Positions 7,577 to 16,904 of a stretch of 37,435 bases of DNA are shown here, piece by piece. Below the pieces are notes generated by a model. That model ran no database searches. It was given only the letters and a program-made list of their open reading frames with translations, and was not told the DNA's origin. The stretch is from Verrucomicrobiota bacterium (GTDB taxonomy: Bacteria; Verrucomicrobiota; Verrucomicrobiia; Opitutales; Opitutaceae): assembly GCA_026398065.1 (NCBI GenBank), contig JAPLTR010000306.1:1-37435 (forward strand). Direction: 5' to 3'. The translations under genes were made by a program, and so were the position numbers. Each line of letters opens with the position of its first letter. Positions within the stretch are counted from its first letter, which is position 1.

Positions 7577-10500
7577 ATGAATAATAAACTGAACAACAAC
7601 TTCTCTCTGCGGAAGTTGCTTTTGACCGCCCTTGTTGCGGGTCCGCTGGCCACGTTGCCGGCTCCCCTCTGGGCGTTGCCCGACATCTCGTCGTCGAATT
7701 TGACGGCGTCCGCCGGGGTGAACCCCCAGACGACCCTGAATATCACCGCTCCGGACAAAGCCATCCTCACCTGGCAGGCTTTCGGATCTGGCTCCAGCGC
7801 GATTGCTTTCGGCGACGTGATCAACTACTTCCTGCCCTCCGCGACCTCTTCGGTCCTGAACACCGTTTCCGGTGGCGTGGCGAGCACCATTTCCGGACAG
7901 ATCCTGTCCAATGGTAATGTCTACATCCTGAACCCCGCTGGCATCGTGATCACGCCCACGGCGCAGATCAATGTCGGTGGCTTCTATGCCTCCACCGTTG
8001 CTGAGCCGAGCGGCTTTTTCAGCATCAATGGCTCCCTGAGCTTCGCTGGCTCCTCGAGCAACAATGTCGTGGTGCAGGGCACCGGCGTTACCTCGAGCGT
8101 CGGTACCGTCGCGGGCGATGTCGCCACGATCCAAGCGATCGGACCTGGCAACAACATCTATCTCGCGGGCGCTGGCGTGAACGTCCAGGGCGCGAAAATC
8201 TACGGCAATCTCTTCGTGCGCTCCACCAGCACCTTGACCAGCCCCCTCGCGAGCGGTCCGGGCGCAGAGCTGACCAACACGGGTGTCAACACCTCCTTTG
8301 GTAGCACCGGTCCGGTCAGCATCAATACCGTGGGCGTCTCCGCCACGGGCGGTGGCTTGAATGTCACGACCGGTGGCGGCAATATAAGCCTCACTGGTGT
8401 GGGTTCGCTCACCGTTTCCCCTGGTGTCACCGCCACGCCGCCTGCGGCTGTGTCGATCAACACTGTGGGCAGCTCCGTCAACGGCAACATCACCCAGGGT
8501 GCCGGCCTGTTTACGGCTTCCACGACGGGTAGCGTCGTCACGCTGAATGCGTCCACTGGCACGACCGCCGGTAACATCACGCTGAACAACGTCGACTTCC
8601 TCACGGTCGGCTCGTCCGGCAATGCCATCTCCATCGTCGACAAGGCGGGCGATCTCGCCCTGGCCGCGACGAATGCAAACGGCAATCTCTCGATCACCAC
8701 ACAGGGTGCGGTCGTCAACGGCGTCACCTTCGGCAATATCGCGAGCGCTGGGACCGTGACCGTTGGTGGCACGATTGCGATCTCCACTCCGGCCAATACG
8801 TCGGTCTCCGTCACCGCTGCCGGTAACGTCACCTTCTCGAGCATCACCACGGCCAGCACCTTGGCCATCACGTCGAGCGGCGATGTCAACGTCACCGCTG
8901 GCAGCGTTACCACGGGTCGCAATATGACGATCGTGAGCACGGGCGGCCAGATCACGGCCAATGCCCTCGCCGCGGGTTCTACGCTGACGCTCACCGCCAG
9001 CTCCAGCGCGGGTAAGATCACGGCCACGAACCTCACTTCCCGCACGGGTAATTTCACCGCGACCGGTGACATCCAGATCGGTAACGCCGTCTCCGGCGGC
9101 CTCGTCGTGACCAGTGGCGGCACGGTGAGCATCACCTCCTCCACGGGCAATATCACCGCGGGTACGGTTACGAACGGCTCCGCGTTGACGCTTACGGCAA
9201 CGCAGGGTTCGATCACCACGGGCGCCATTTCCGCCAACTCGGGTCTGACCCTGACCGCGGCGAATGGCTCCGTGTCGACGGGCGCCATCACTGCCGTGCA
9301 GACGGTGACCCTCTCCTCCGGTAACATCACCACCGGCGCCATCAGCACGACTTCGGCCTTCACGGCCACGGCCTCGAGCGGTTCGGTCACGACCTCTTCG
9401 GTTACGACGACGGCGGCTCTGTCGCTGACTGCGACCAACGGTTCGATCACGGTCGGCACGATCACCTCGAACTCCTCTGTCACGCTCTCCGCTCCTTCGG
9501 CGGGTGGCTCCATCCTGACCAGCACGATCACGTCGACCATTCCGACGGCGGGTGCGCAGTTGGTCTCGCTCACGAGCGGTGGTTCGATCAATATCGCGGC
9601 AACGGGCCCGACGGGTCCTGGCATCGTGAGCACGATTCCGTTCCTCTCGGTCACCAGCACCGGTGGCTACATCACGCAGAATCAGCCGATCATCTCCAGC
9701 AGCAAGGCGACGTTTAACGCGGCGGGCGATATCACCCTCACCTCGGCCACGAACGACTTCAATGTCGCCGTGCTGGTTGGCGGTGCGAGTTCCACCTCCG
9801 GTATCGCGCTCGTCGATGCCAACAATATCATCATCGGCGGCGGCACCAACACCAAGGCAGCCACCTCGATCACCACCGGTAGCGGCGGTGCGGCCAATAT
9901 CGTTCTGGGTGCCTCCAGCATCGACGCCCTCGTGTTCGGTTCCACGCTGAGCCTCACGGCCCAAGGCGCCGCTACCACGGGTGCGATCTCCACCAATGCC
10001 AACACCCTGACGGTGTTCGGCAACGTGAACATCACCACCACGAACAACAACACCGCGAGCCTCGGCAGCAATATCTTCGGAAATGCCGCCAACTACGGCT
10101 TCGGTCAGATCACCGCGAATGTGGGTACCGGCGGTACCCTCAACGTCTACGAAAGCACGACGTTGAACCTCGGCAACATCACCGCCCAAAACGTGGATGC
10201 CCGCAGCCTCAATGGCGATATCGTGAACACCGGCAAGCTGTCGTTGACCGCTGGCGGTACCGCGACCTTCTCGGCTGGTACGATCTTCGCTCCGGCTAAC
10301 ATCTCGCTGAACACGGTCAGCAATGCGCTGGCTGGCAACGTGGTCATCGGTAACGCCAAGGACTTCACCCTGACGAACACGGTCTCGACCACCGTCACTG
10401 CCGGATCTCCTTCCGTTAACGGCAAAGCTGCCACCGGTAGTGTTTTCGTGACCGTTACGGGCGCCAACACCAACACGCTGACGATCGACACCAACACCCT

Positions 10501-12448
10501 CACCGGTGGCGACCTCAACATCGTGGGCTTCAACGCTCCCGGTGCGGTCGTGATCAAGGATCCGAACGGTCTGACCCTGCAGAACCTCACTAACACGGCC
10601 GCCAGCAATGGCGCGGTGTCGGTCAAGGTCAATGGTCCCATCACCCTCGGTTCTGGTATCGCTCTCGGCGGTACCGGCACGACCACGTTCACGTCGCTCT
10701 ACAACGCGAATGCCCCCACCCACGGTATCACGGACACCGCCGCCGGTATCCGCATCTTCGGTGAGAGCACCTTCCTGTCGGATGGCAACATCTCCGTTAC
10801 CCAGGCTGGCCACAGCTTCGGCACGGTGAACCTCACCACCACGGGTGTCGCGAGCGCCAAGATCTCCCCGGTCGCCGCGTCCGGTACGATGGGTCTGCAG
10901 AACATCACGTTTACCGAGGGCGGTACGTTGGTTCTGAAGACTGTTTCGGTGGGCGGTAGCCCTGTCGTCGTCCCTGCGAACACCAACTTCTATCCTGGTA
11001 GCCTTACCTTGACCAGCACGGGTGGCAGCATCGTCCAGGCGGCGGGTGGCACCATCGCTGTCCCGACCGTCTCGGGTGCGAACCCGGCGTCCTTCACGTC
11101 CTCGGTTGGCAGCGTTGTGCTCAATAACCCCGGTAACCACATCGACTCGCAGGTGAACATCACTGCGGTCGGCAATAGCAGCTACACGCAGGGTATTGTT
11201 GCGACGGGTGCTAACTACCTCACCCTCGGCAATATCTCGATCTCGGCCGGTACGCTGAATATCGATACCTCTGCCGCCAGCGCCGGGAAGATCAACCAGT
11301 GGACCGGTACGTCGATCAAGTCCTACGGTAATGCGACCTTCACCACGCTGAATGGCTCCATCAACCTGACCAACACGGGTAACAACTTCGGTGGTCTCAC
11401 CCTGTTGACCAACAAGCTGGCGGTTGCCTCGGCCACTGCCACCCAGGCCGCTGGTGTCCTCACGACCATTGCCAATACCACTCCCGGTACCGGTTACACT
11501 CCGAACAGCAGCTTCGCCGTGACCCTCACGGGCGGTGGCGCGGTTACTCAGGGTACGGCTCAGGCCAACACTGATGCCAATGGTACGATCACCAGCTACA
11601 CCGTCCTCACCGGCGGCGCTGGCTACACTTCGGCTCCGACGGTTGTCATCGGCGCGGCCCCCGTTCCGGTCGGTGCTGACGTCTCCGTCACTGAGACTGG
11701 CGTGCTGAACCTCCTGAACGTCAATACCGGTACGGGCGGCAAGTTTGCCGCGACGTCCGACGCTGCCTCGATCATTCAGTCCGGCAACGGTGGTATCCTC
11801 GTCGGTGGCGCGACCACCCTCAGCGCCCCCAACGGCAGCATCAACCTGAATACCACGACGACCAACAACGTGTTCGGTGGCATCAATGGCATCTCCATCA
11901 CGACTGGTGGCAATGTCTCGATTCAGGACGCCGCTGCGACCACCGCGATCGCTGGTGGCACCACGGTCGGTGGCACCACGACGCTGAAGAATTCCTTCGG
12001 CGGCGGCGAGATCCGCGATCTCCCGGGCAACATCACCCTCACGGGTAATGTCGTCCTCGACACCGGTACCGCCGCTCTTGCTCGCATCAACCTCGGCACC
12101 TCGAACCTCTCGATGGGTGCGGTTAAGTTCACCTCGAACACCGTCACCATCATCGAGAACAACGTGCTGAACCTGGCTTCTGGCAGCACTGCCCTGGGTC
12201 CGGTTTCCCTCACGGCTGCTGGTAGCATCATTACCTCCGGCACTGGCGGTAGCAACTTCCAGAGCACGCTGATCCTCAATGCGAGCGGTGGTAGCATCAC
12301 GATCACGAATCCGATTTCCGTGACCAACGGGCTGACCTTCCGCGCCACCGGCGCGGTCGACCTCAGCATCCTCAGCCTCGCGGCCAACCTGAACTCGATC
12401 GCTCCGACGAATCTGAGCGCGAGCAGCTACAAGGCTCCTGGGTTTTGA
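7577..12448 (+). CDS. Two-partner secretion exoprotein TpsA (filamentous-haemagglutinin/beta-helix adhesin), 1623 aa
   Basis: Signal peptide followed by a TPS domain (LTWQAFGSGSSAIAFGD..., SNGNVYILNPAGIVITPTAQINVGGFYAST matching the NPNGI region), then long Gly/Ser/Thr-rich beta-helix repeats. Divergent from a tpsB gene. Confidence 0.9.
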   Translation: MNNKLNNNFSLRKLLLTALVAGPLATLPAPLWALPDISSSNLTASAGVNPQTTLNITAPDKAILTWQAFGSGSSAIAFGDVINYFLPSATSSVLNTVSGGVASTISGQILSNGNVYILNPAGIVITPTAQINVGGFYASTVAEPSGFFSINGSLSFAGSSSNNVVVQGTGVTSSVGTVAGDVATIQAIGPGNNIYLAGAGVNVQGAKIYGNLFVRSTSTLTSPLASGPGAELTNTGVNTSFGSTGPVSINTVGVSATGGGLNVTTGGGNISLTGVGSLTVSPGVTATPPAAVSINTVGSSVNGNITQGAGLFTASTTGSVVTLNASTGTTAGNITLNNVDFLTVGSSGNAISIVDKAGDLALAATNANGNLSITTQGAVVNGVTFGNIASAGTVTVGGTIAISTPANTSVSVTAAGNVTFSSITTASTLAITSSGDVNVTAGSVTTGRNMTIVSTGGQITANALAAGSTLTLTASSSAGKITATNLTSRTGNFTATGDIQIGNAVSGGLVVTSGGTVSITSSTGNITAGTVTNGSALTLTATQGSITTGAISANSGLTLTAANGSVSTGAITAVQTVTLSSGNITTGAISTTSAFTATASSGSVTTSSVTTTAALSLTATNGSITVGTITSNSSVTLSAPSAGGSILTSTITSTIPTAGAQLVSLTSGGSINIAATGPTGPGIVSTIPFLSVTSTGGYITQNQPIISSSKATFNAAGDITLTSATNDFNVAVLVGGASSTSGIALVDANNIIIGGGTNTKAATSITTGSGGAANIVLGASSIDALVFGSTLSLTAQGAATTGAISTNANTLTVFGNVNITTTNNNTASLGSNIFGNAANYGFGQITANVGTGGTLNVYESTTLNLGNITAQNVDARSLNGDIVNTGKLSLTAGGTATFSAGTIFAPANISLNTVSNALAGNVVIGNAKDFTLTNTVSTTVTAGSPSVNGKAATGSVFVTVTGANTNTLTIDTNTLTGGDLNIVGFNAPGAVVIKDPNGLTLQNLTNTAASNGAVSVKVNGPITLGSGIALGGTGTTTFTSLYNANAPTHGITDTAAGIRIFGESTFLSDGNISVTQAGHSFGTVNLTTTGVASAKISPVAASGTMGLQNITFTEGGTLVLKTVSVGGSPVVVPANTNFYPGSLTLTSTGGSIVQAAGGTIAVPTVSGANPASFTSSVGSVVLNNPGNHIDSQVNITAVGNSSYTQGIVATGANYLTLGNISISAGTLNIDTSAASAGKINQWTGTSIKSYGNATFTTLNGSINLTNTGNNFGGLTLLTNKLAVASATATQAAGVLTTIANTTPGTGYTPNSSFAVTLTGGGAVTQGTAQANTDANGTITSYTVLTGGAGYTSAPTVVIGAAPVPVGADVSVTETGVLNLLNVNTGTGGKFAATSDAASIIQSGNGGILVGGATTLSAPNGSINLNTTTTNNVFGGINGISITTGGNVSIQDAAATTAIAGGTTVGGTTTLKNSFGGGEIRDLPGNITLTGNVVLDTGTAALARINLGTSNLSMGAVKFTSNTVTIIENNVLNLASGSTALGPVSLTAAGSIITSGTGGSNFQSTLILNASGGSITITNPISVTNGLTFRATGAVDLSILSLAANLNSIAPTNLSASSYKAPGF
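9146..9535 (+). repeat. Tandem ~20-aa beta-helix rung repeats within TpsA
   Basis: GNITAGTVTNGSALTLTATQ / GSITTGAISANSGLTLTAAN / GSVSTGAITAVQTVTLSS / GNITTGAISTTSAFTATASS / GSVTTSSVTTTAALSLTATN / GSITVGTITSNSSVTLSA. Confidence 0.75.
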
Positions 12449-12476
12449 TTAGTTGTTGAATAGCATTACGCCTCAA

Positions 12477-12513
12477 GGGGGCGACTGGCTTCGGCCGGTC
12501 GCCCCTTTTTTTT
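12477..12513 (+). terminator. Rho-independent terminator of tpsA
   Basis: ggggcgactggc-ttcg-gccggtcgcccc followed by tttttttt; 12-bp stem with one G-T, UUCG tetraloop. Confidence 0.93.
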
Positions 12514-13140
12514 GCGGTTTTTCCTCAGCCGTCTATTTGTGCGAACATGGAATCACGCCCGGACTGGTCACCCAGAGATCTGACCCGGCGAACGTTCAAC
12601 CGGGTGACCCTGGGCCCGGCGGCAACGGTCGGCCCGCACCTAGTCCACGGTCTCCCGGTCAATGACGCCGGTACAGCGCGGTGGTCACGCCTGGTCAGGT
12701 GCGCTGATGTGCGCGCAACTCAGTCCGTAAAACTGGCGCTCGAAAAATCAATGCCCGAAGGGCCGTTACCTTGGCGCCGCCGGCGGGCGATAGCGGCGGT
12801 CGACCATCGATCCCTCTGGCCGGCAACAAGGTGTCGTCCGGACGATGAGCGAAGCGTGTCGCGATATGCCCGGGAAGGCTTCGCCTCCCGAGGCTGGGGC
12901 TCGCTCGTCGCCATGCCCCTCCAACCGCCCCACCGGCACATACCACAGACGCACGCGGATGCTTTTTGTGTCCATCGCCGGGATTTCGCGCTTCGATCCG
13001 CCCCAATCACGGAAACACCCCATCTGCCCGCGCCTTTCTCGATCTTACGCTGCGCGCGGGGCCCGGATCCCGTCCAGGCAAGGGCGAAGCATCAACCGCG
13101 GTTGACACCCGTCGCGGTACGGCACCAGACCCAGCGGCGC

Positions 13141-13452
13141 CTATTTGGCGCCGGGGTTCGCGAGCAAACTTCTCACCTGGGCGAGAGTATCGCGGGGAGA
13201 GGACCACTCCGGCAGCAGTCGAACGGCTTCGGCCAGGTGGCGTTCGGCTTGCTGAAGGTCGCCCGTGCGCAAGAACACAACCCCCAGATTGTTGTGGGCC
13301 TCGGCGTAGCCGGGATTCTGCGCAACGGCCTTTTCGAAGAGGGCCAGGGCTTCGCCGGCTTTGCCGGCATTGATCGCCTGCGCACCGAGGTCGTTGTACA
13401 TCTGAGCGAGGTGTTCGCGGGCGAGGACATAGTCCGGCTTGAGGCGGATGGC
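13141..13452 (-). pseudogene. In-frame 3' continuation of the TPR protein after the TAG (AIRLKPDYVLAREHLAQMYNDLG...NPGAK)
   Basis: Same frame directly after the TAG at 13455..13453; TPR consensus continues to a second TAG at 13141-13143. Confidence 0.75.
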
Positions 13453-14155
13453 CTAGGCGAGATAAGGCACACCCTCTGACGTCCTTCCAAGCTTGTAGAG
13501 TGTCACCCCCAGGTTGTGGAGCGCGTCGGGGTAAATCGGTTTGAGCCGGACGGCCGTCTCGAAATGGCGCAGCGCTTCGGTGACCTTGTCTTGTTTGAAG
13601 AGCACGCCCCCCAGATTGTTGTGCGCCTCGGGATGGTTGGGTTTGAGCGCCAGAGTAAGGTTGAACTGCACCATGGCCTCGGCGGTGCGTCCGAGGGCGT
13701 CCAGCGCACTGCCATAGCTGTAGTGGGCCTCGGTGTAGTTCTCCTTCAGGCGCAAGGCCGCTTCGAAATAGGGCAGGGCTTCCGCCGGCTTGCCCTGCTT
13801 CGCCAGGGCCACGCCCAAATTGCTCTGCGCGTCGGCCCATTTGGGTTTGAGTCTGACCGCCTCCCGATAGTTGGTGACCGCTTCATCCAGGCGGCCGAGT
13901 TCGTAGTACGTGTTGCCGAAGTTATTGTAGGTTTCCGCGTAGCGAGGTCTCAGGGCGAGTGCCGTCTCCAGATAGGGCAGCCCCTCGGCGGGACGTCCGA
14001 CCTGAGCCAACGTGTTTCCGACATTGTTGAGCGCGTCGACGTAGTTGGGCAGCAGACGCACGGCCTCTAGGAAGCAGGCCAGCGCCTCCTCGCGTTTGTC
14101 CTGTCGGAAGAGGATCTCGCCCACGTTGTTGTGCGCCCGGGCGTTGGTCGGATAC
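13150..14155 (-). repeat. Tandem TPR-encoding repeats
   Basis: Repeated (A/E)AHNNLG...GR..EAL..(F/Y)..A(V/L)RLKP.Y units of ~34 aa. Confidence 0.8.
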
Positions 14156-15429
14156 TTCTGTTGGGTGTCTCGCCAGAGGGTCAGCTCGTCGCGGTAGTCC
14201 TCGTTGCGTTTCATGGTTAGCCAGCCGGCGACAAGGGCGAGGCCGAGGAAGAGTGGGATCACCCGGCGTCCGGCCAGTGTGCCGGCGCCGAGTACGGCGA
14301 GCGAGAGGACCGCCGCCAAGGGCAGGTACATGCGGTGCTCGGCCATCGTCTCGGTGACGATCGGGATGAAGCTGGAACTGGGGCCGAGAATGGCAAAAAA
14401 CCACAGCCCTAGGAAACCCAGCACCGGGCGGCGACGGAGCGCGTAACCGGTGGCCACGACCAAGGCGACGATGAGCAGCGCCTGCGGGAGAACAGGTAGG
14501 AGACTGGTTTCGACCCCCGTGCCATAGTCGAAAACAATGGGAGAGGGCCAAAACGTAAGTTTAAGGTATTTGCCCAGCGCGAGGCACTGGGTCAGGGCGT
14601 AGTGCCAGACATTCGCCCCCTCGGCCTTGAATCCCGCCGTCCCCCCCCGGTCCGCACTCCCCCGCACCAGCCAAGCGAGCAGAAGCCACGTACCGGCCAA
14701 GCCGAGGTACAGGCGCCGACGGCGTTGCCAGGCGGCTTGAAAGGTCCCGCTAATCAGCGCCCGGTCGTAGACCAGCACCAGCAGGGGGGCCGACGCCATG
14801 ACCTCTTTGCTCGCCATGCCACACAGGCAGCTTGCCACACTGAGACCGGTCCAGAGCATGGGGCGGGGCGAGGTGATTGACCGGATGAAACCGTAGAAGG
14901 TGAGCAGGTAGAACAGGCCGACGAGAGATTCCGCCCGTTGGATGATGTAGGTGACCGATTCGGTCTGCAGCGGGTGGAGCGTCCAGAGGAGGGCGACGGT
15001 AAAGGCGAAGGGTAGGGCGACCTCGCCCGGTCCGAAGCGGTCGCGCAGGGACGGCAGCTCCAGTGACCGGCGAACCAAGCCGAACAGCGTCAGCCCCGCC
15101 AGAAGATGGATCGCCAGATTGAAGACGTGATAGCTGAAGACCTCGTAGCCGCCAATCGCGTAGTTGATCGCGAGGGAGAGATTGACCAGCGGGCGGCCGT
15201 TGACCGTCGTGCCGGTATCACTCGGTGGCACCAGCACCGTGGAGAGGGCCGACAGATTCTGGATCGTGGGATTTTCCTTGGTCGCGGCGATGTCGTCGTA
15301 CACCAAAGGCCCGGAAAAGCTGTTGTGGTAGGCCGCGAAGGCGGCGAGCACGAGCAACGCGCCAGCAATAAACACGTGGAGCGGGTTGGCGCTTTTGCGG
15401 ACAGGGCAGGGCGGGGGGGCTGACGGCAC
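13453..15429 (-). CDS. Polytopic membrane protein with TPR repeats (TMTC/GT-C-like), ends at an in-frame TAG within the TPR array
   Basis: N-terminal multi-TM domain (SGPLVYDDIAATKENPTIQN..., LWTLHPLQTESVTYIIQRAESL) followed by TPRs; the stop codon falls mid-repeat. Confidence 0.8.
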   Translation of the reverse strand: MPSAPPPCPVRKSANPLHVFIAGALLVLAAFAAYHNSFSGPLVYDDIAATKENPTIQNLSALSTVLVPPSDTGTTVNGRPLVNLSLAINYAIGGYEVFSYHVFNLAIHLLAGLTLFGLVRRSLELPSLRDRFGPGEVALPFAFTVALLWTLHPLQTESVTYIIQRAESLVGLFYLLTFYGFIRSITSPRPMLWTGLSVASCLCGMASKEVMASAPLLVLVYDRALISGTFQAAWQRRRRLYLGLAGTWLLLAWLVRGSADRGGTAGFKAEGANVWHYALTQCLALGKYLKLTFWPSPIVFDYGTGVETSLLPVLPQALLIVALVVATGYALRRRPVLGFLGLWFFAILGPSSSFIPIVTETMAEHRMYLPLAAVLSLAVLGAGTLAGRRVIPLFLGLALVAGWLTMKRNEDYRDELTLWRDTQQKYPTNARAHNNVGEILFRQDKREEALACFLEAVRLLPNYVDALNNVGNTLAQVGRPAEGLPYLETALALRPRYAETYNNFGNTYYELGRLDEAVTNYREAVRLKPKWADAQSNLGVALAKQGKPAEALPYFEAALRLKENYTEAHYSYGSALDALGRTAEAMVQFNLTLALKPNHPEAHNNLGGVLFKQDKVTEALRHFETAVRLKPIYPDALHNLGVTLYKLGRTSEGVPYLA

Positions 15430-15554
15430 GATGGGAAAATTAACGACGGCCCGGACGGACCAGGCAATAGAATCTCTCGTGGGACGCGTCGGCCGTGGTT
15501 TGGTTCATGCCTTTTTACTTGGTTCGTCCGGCGCTTGCCGCTGTAACAAGGCGA

Positions 15555-16904
15555 ATGTCTCAGGCTGCTTCGTCACTCCCATCTGCTGCGTCCGCACCGG
15601 TCGCGGTCCCTCCCACCATCGAGGTGACGGGACTGGGCAAGGTTTACCGTCGCGACGTCTCGCTGCGGCACTGGCTGGCCCGGGGACTGGGTCTGGGCGA
15701 GGACAACGTCTCCTACGACGACCCTACGGCGGTGGCGGCGGTGCGGGACGTGACGTTTTCCGTGCCGAAAGGAGAGGCGTTCGGCATCATCGGTCGCAAT
15801 GGCGCGGGCAAGAGCACCCTGCTGCAGGTGATCGCCGGCACGTTGCGGCCCACCAAGGGCGAATGCCACGTGCGCGGTCGCGTGACGGCGCTGCTGGAGC
15901 TCGGTTCGGGCTTCAACCCGGAGTTCAGCGGGCGCGAAAACGTCTATCTGGCGGGTTCCATATTGGGGATCACCCATGTGGAGATGGACCGCAAGTTTTC
16001 CGAGATCGAGCGGTTCGCGGACATCGGGAATTTTATCGAGCAGCCGGTGAAAACCTACTCGACGGGCATGCTGATGCGCGTGGCGTTTGCGGTGGCGATC
16101 TCGGTGGAGCCGGACGTGCTCATCATCGACGAGGCGTTGAGCGTGGGTGACATCCTGTTTCAGCAGAAGTGCAGCGCCCGCCTGAAGGAACTGCTCGACC
16201 GGGGTGTGACGCTGCTGGTGGTCACCCACGACACCTCGTTTGTGCTGAACATGTGCCAGCGCGCCCTGTGGCTGGACAAGGGCCGCGTGCGTTTCCTCGG
16301 CGAGGCGGGGGCCTGTGTGCGCGAGTACGTCTCGGCCATGGCCGCGATCTCGGGCAACGCGCCGGCGCCCACCGACGACTACGGCGCTCTCTCCGTCGTG
16401 GCGCTGCCGGCGGCCCCGGATCTGTCGCTCGACGGCAAGGAGCGCCTCGGCGACGGTGGCGTGCGCGTGGAGCGTGCTTGGCTGCTGCATGGCGACGGCA
16501 GCGCGGGCTCGGCCTATCGGGTGGGGGACTGGGCGGTCGCCGTCGTGATGCTCCGGGCGAAGCGCACGGCCCGCGACGTGAGCGCGGGGTGCGAATTGCG
16601 CAACCGGCACGGCCAGGTGATTTTCGCGACGGGGTTGCGGGTGGCGCGGCGGTTGATCGCGGAGATCCCGGCGGGCCAGGTGTGCGTGGTGTCGATCCGG
16701 TTCAAACTGGAGCTGCAGCCCGGGCAATACACGATCGACCTCGGCTGTGGGGCGGCGGCGGACTCCGAGAACATCTGGGACCGCGTGCTCAACGTCGCGG
16801 TTTTGGAAGTCTCCAACCCGCCCGACCAGGAGGTGGTCCACGGGATGGTCCGCCTGCCGTACGAGATCGGCGTGGCCCGGGCACCGGACGCCACGGTCAG
16901 ATAA
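15555..16904 (+). CDS. wzt: Polysaccharide ABC transporter ATP-binding protein (Wzt-like, with C-terminal Wzt_C-type domain)
   Basis: Walker A GRNGAGKST, signature YSTGMLMR, Walker B VLIIDEALSVGD; ~180-aa beta-rich C-terminal extension. ATG at 15555 preferred over the upstream GTG. Confidence 0.85.
   Translation: MSQAASSLPSAASAPVAVPPTIEVTGLGKVYRRDVSLRHWLARGLGLGEDNVSYDDPTAVAAVRDVTFSVPKGEAFGIIGRNGAGKSTLLQVIAGTLRPTKGECHVRGRVTALLELGSGFNPEFSGRENVYLAGSILGITHVEMDRKFSEIERFADIGNFIEQPVKTYSTGMLMRVAFAVAISVEPDVLIIDEALSVGDILFQQKCSARLKELLDRGVTLLVVTHDTSFVLNMCQRALWLDKGRVRFLGEAGACVREYVSAMAAISGNAPAPTDDYGALSVVALPAAPDLSLDGKERLGDGGVRVERAWLLHGDGSAGSAYRVGDWAVAVVMLRAKRTARDVSAGCELRNRHGQVIFATGLRVARRLIAEIPAGQVCVVSIRFKLELQPGQYTIDLGCGAAADSENIWDRVLNVAVLEVSNPPDQEVVHGMVRLPYEIGVARAPDATVR

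Noticed and set aside
7442-11140. 1232-aa antisense ORF opposite tpsA
   Set aside because: Its codons are exactly in register with tpsA codons on the other strand, so it persists simply because tpsA avoids TTA, CTA and TCA. The translation is low-complexity Arg/Gly/Asp-rich with no family resemblance.
13453-13455. Genome-wide amber (TAG) reassignment
   Set aside because: The TolC-family gene (TAG at 23084-23086) and the 3' end of the same TPR gene (13141-13143) appear to use TAG as a genuine stop.
12547-13479. 310-aa plus-strand ORF downstream of tpsA
   Set aside because: Its 3' half is antisense to the TPR gene and its 5' half is compositionally non-coding; no homology pattern.
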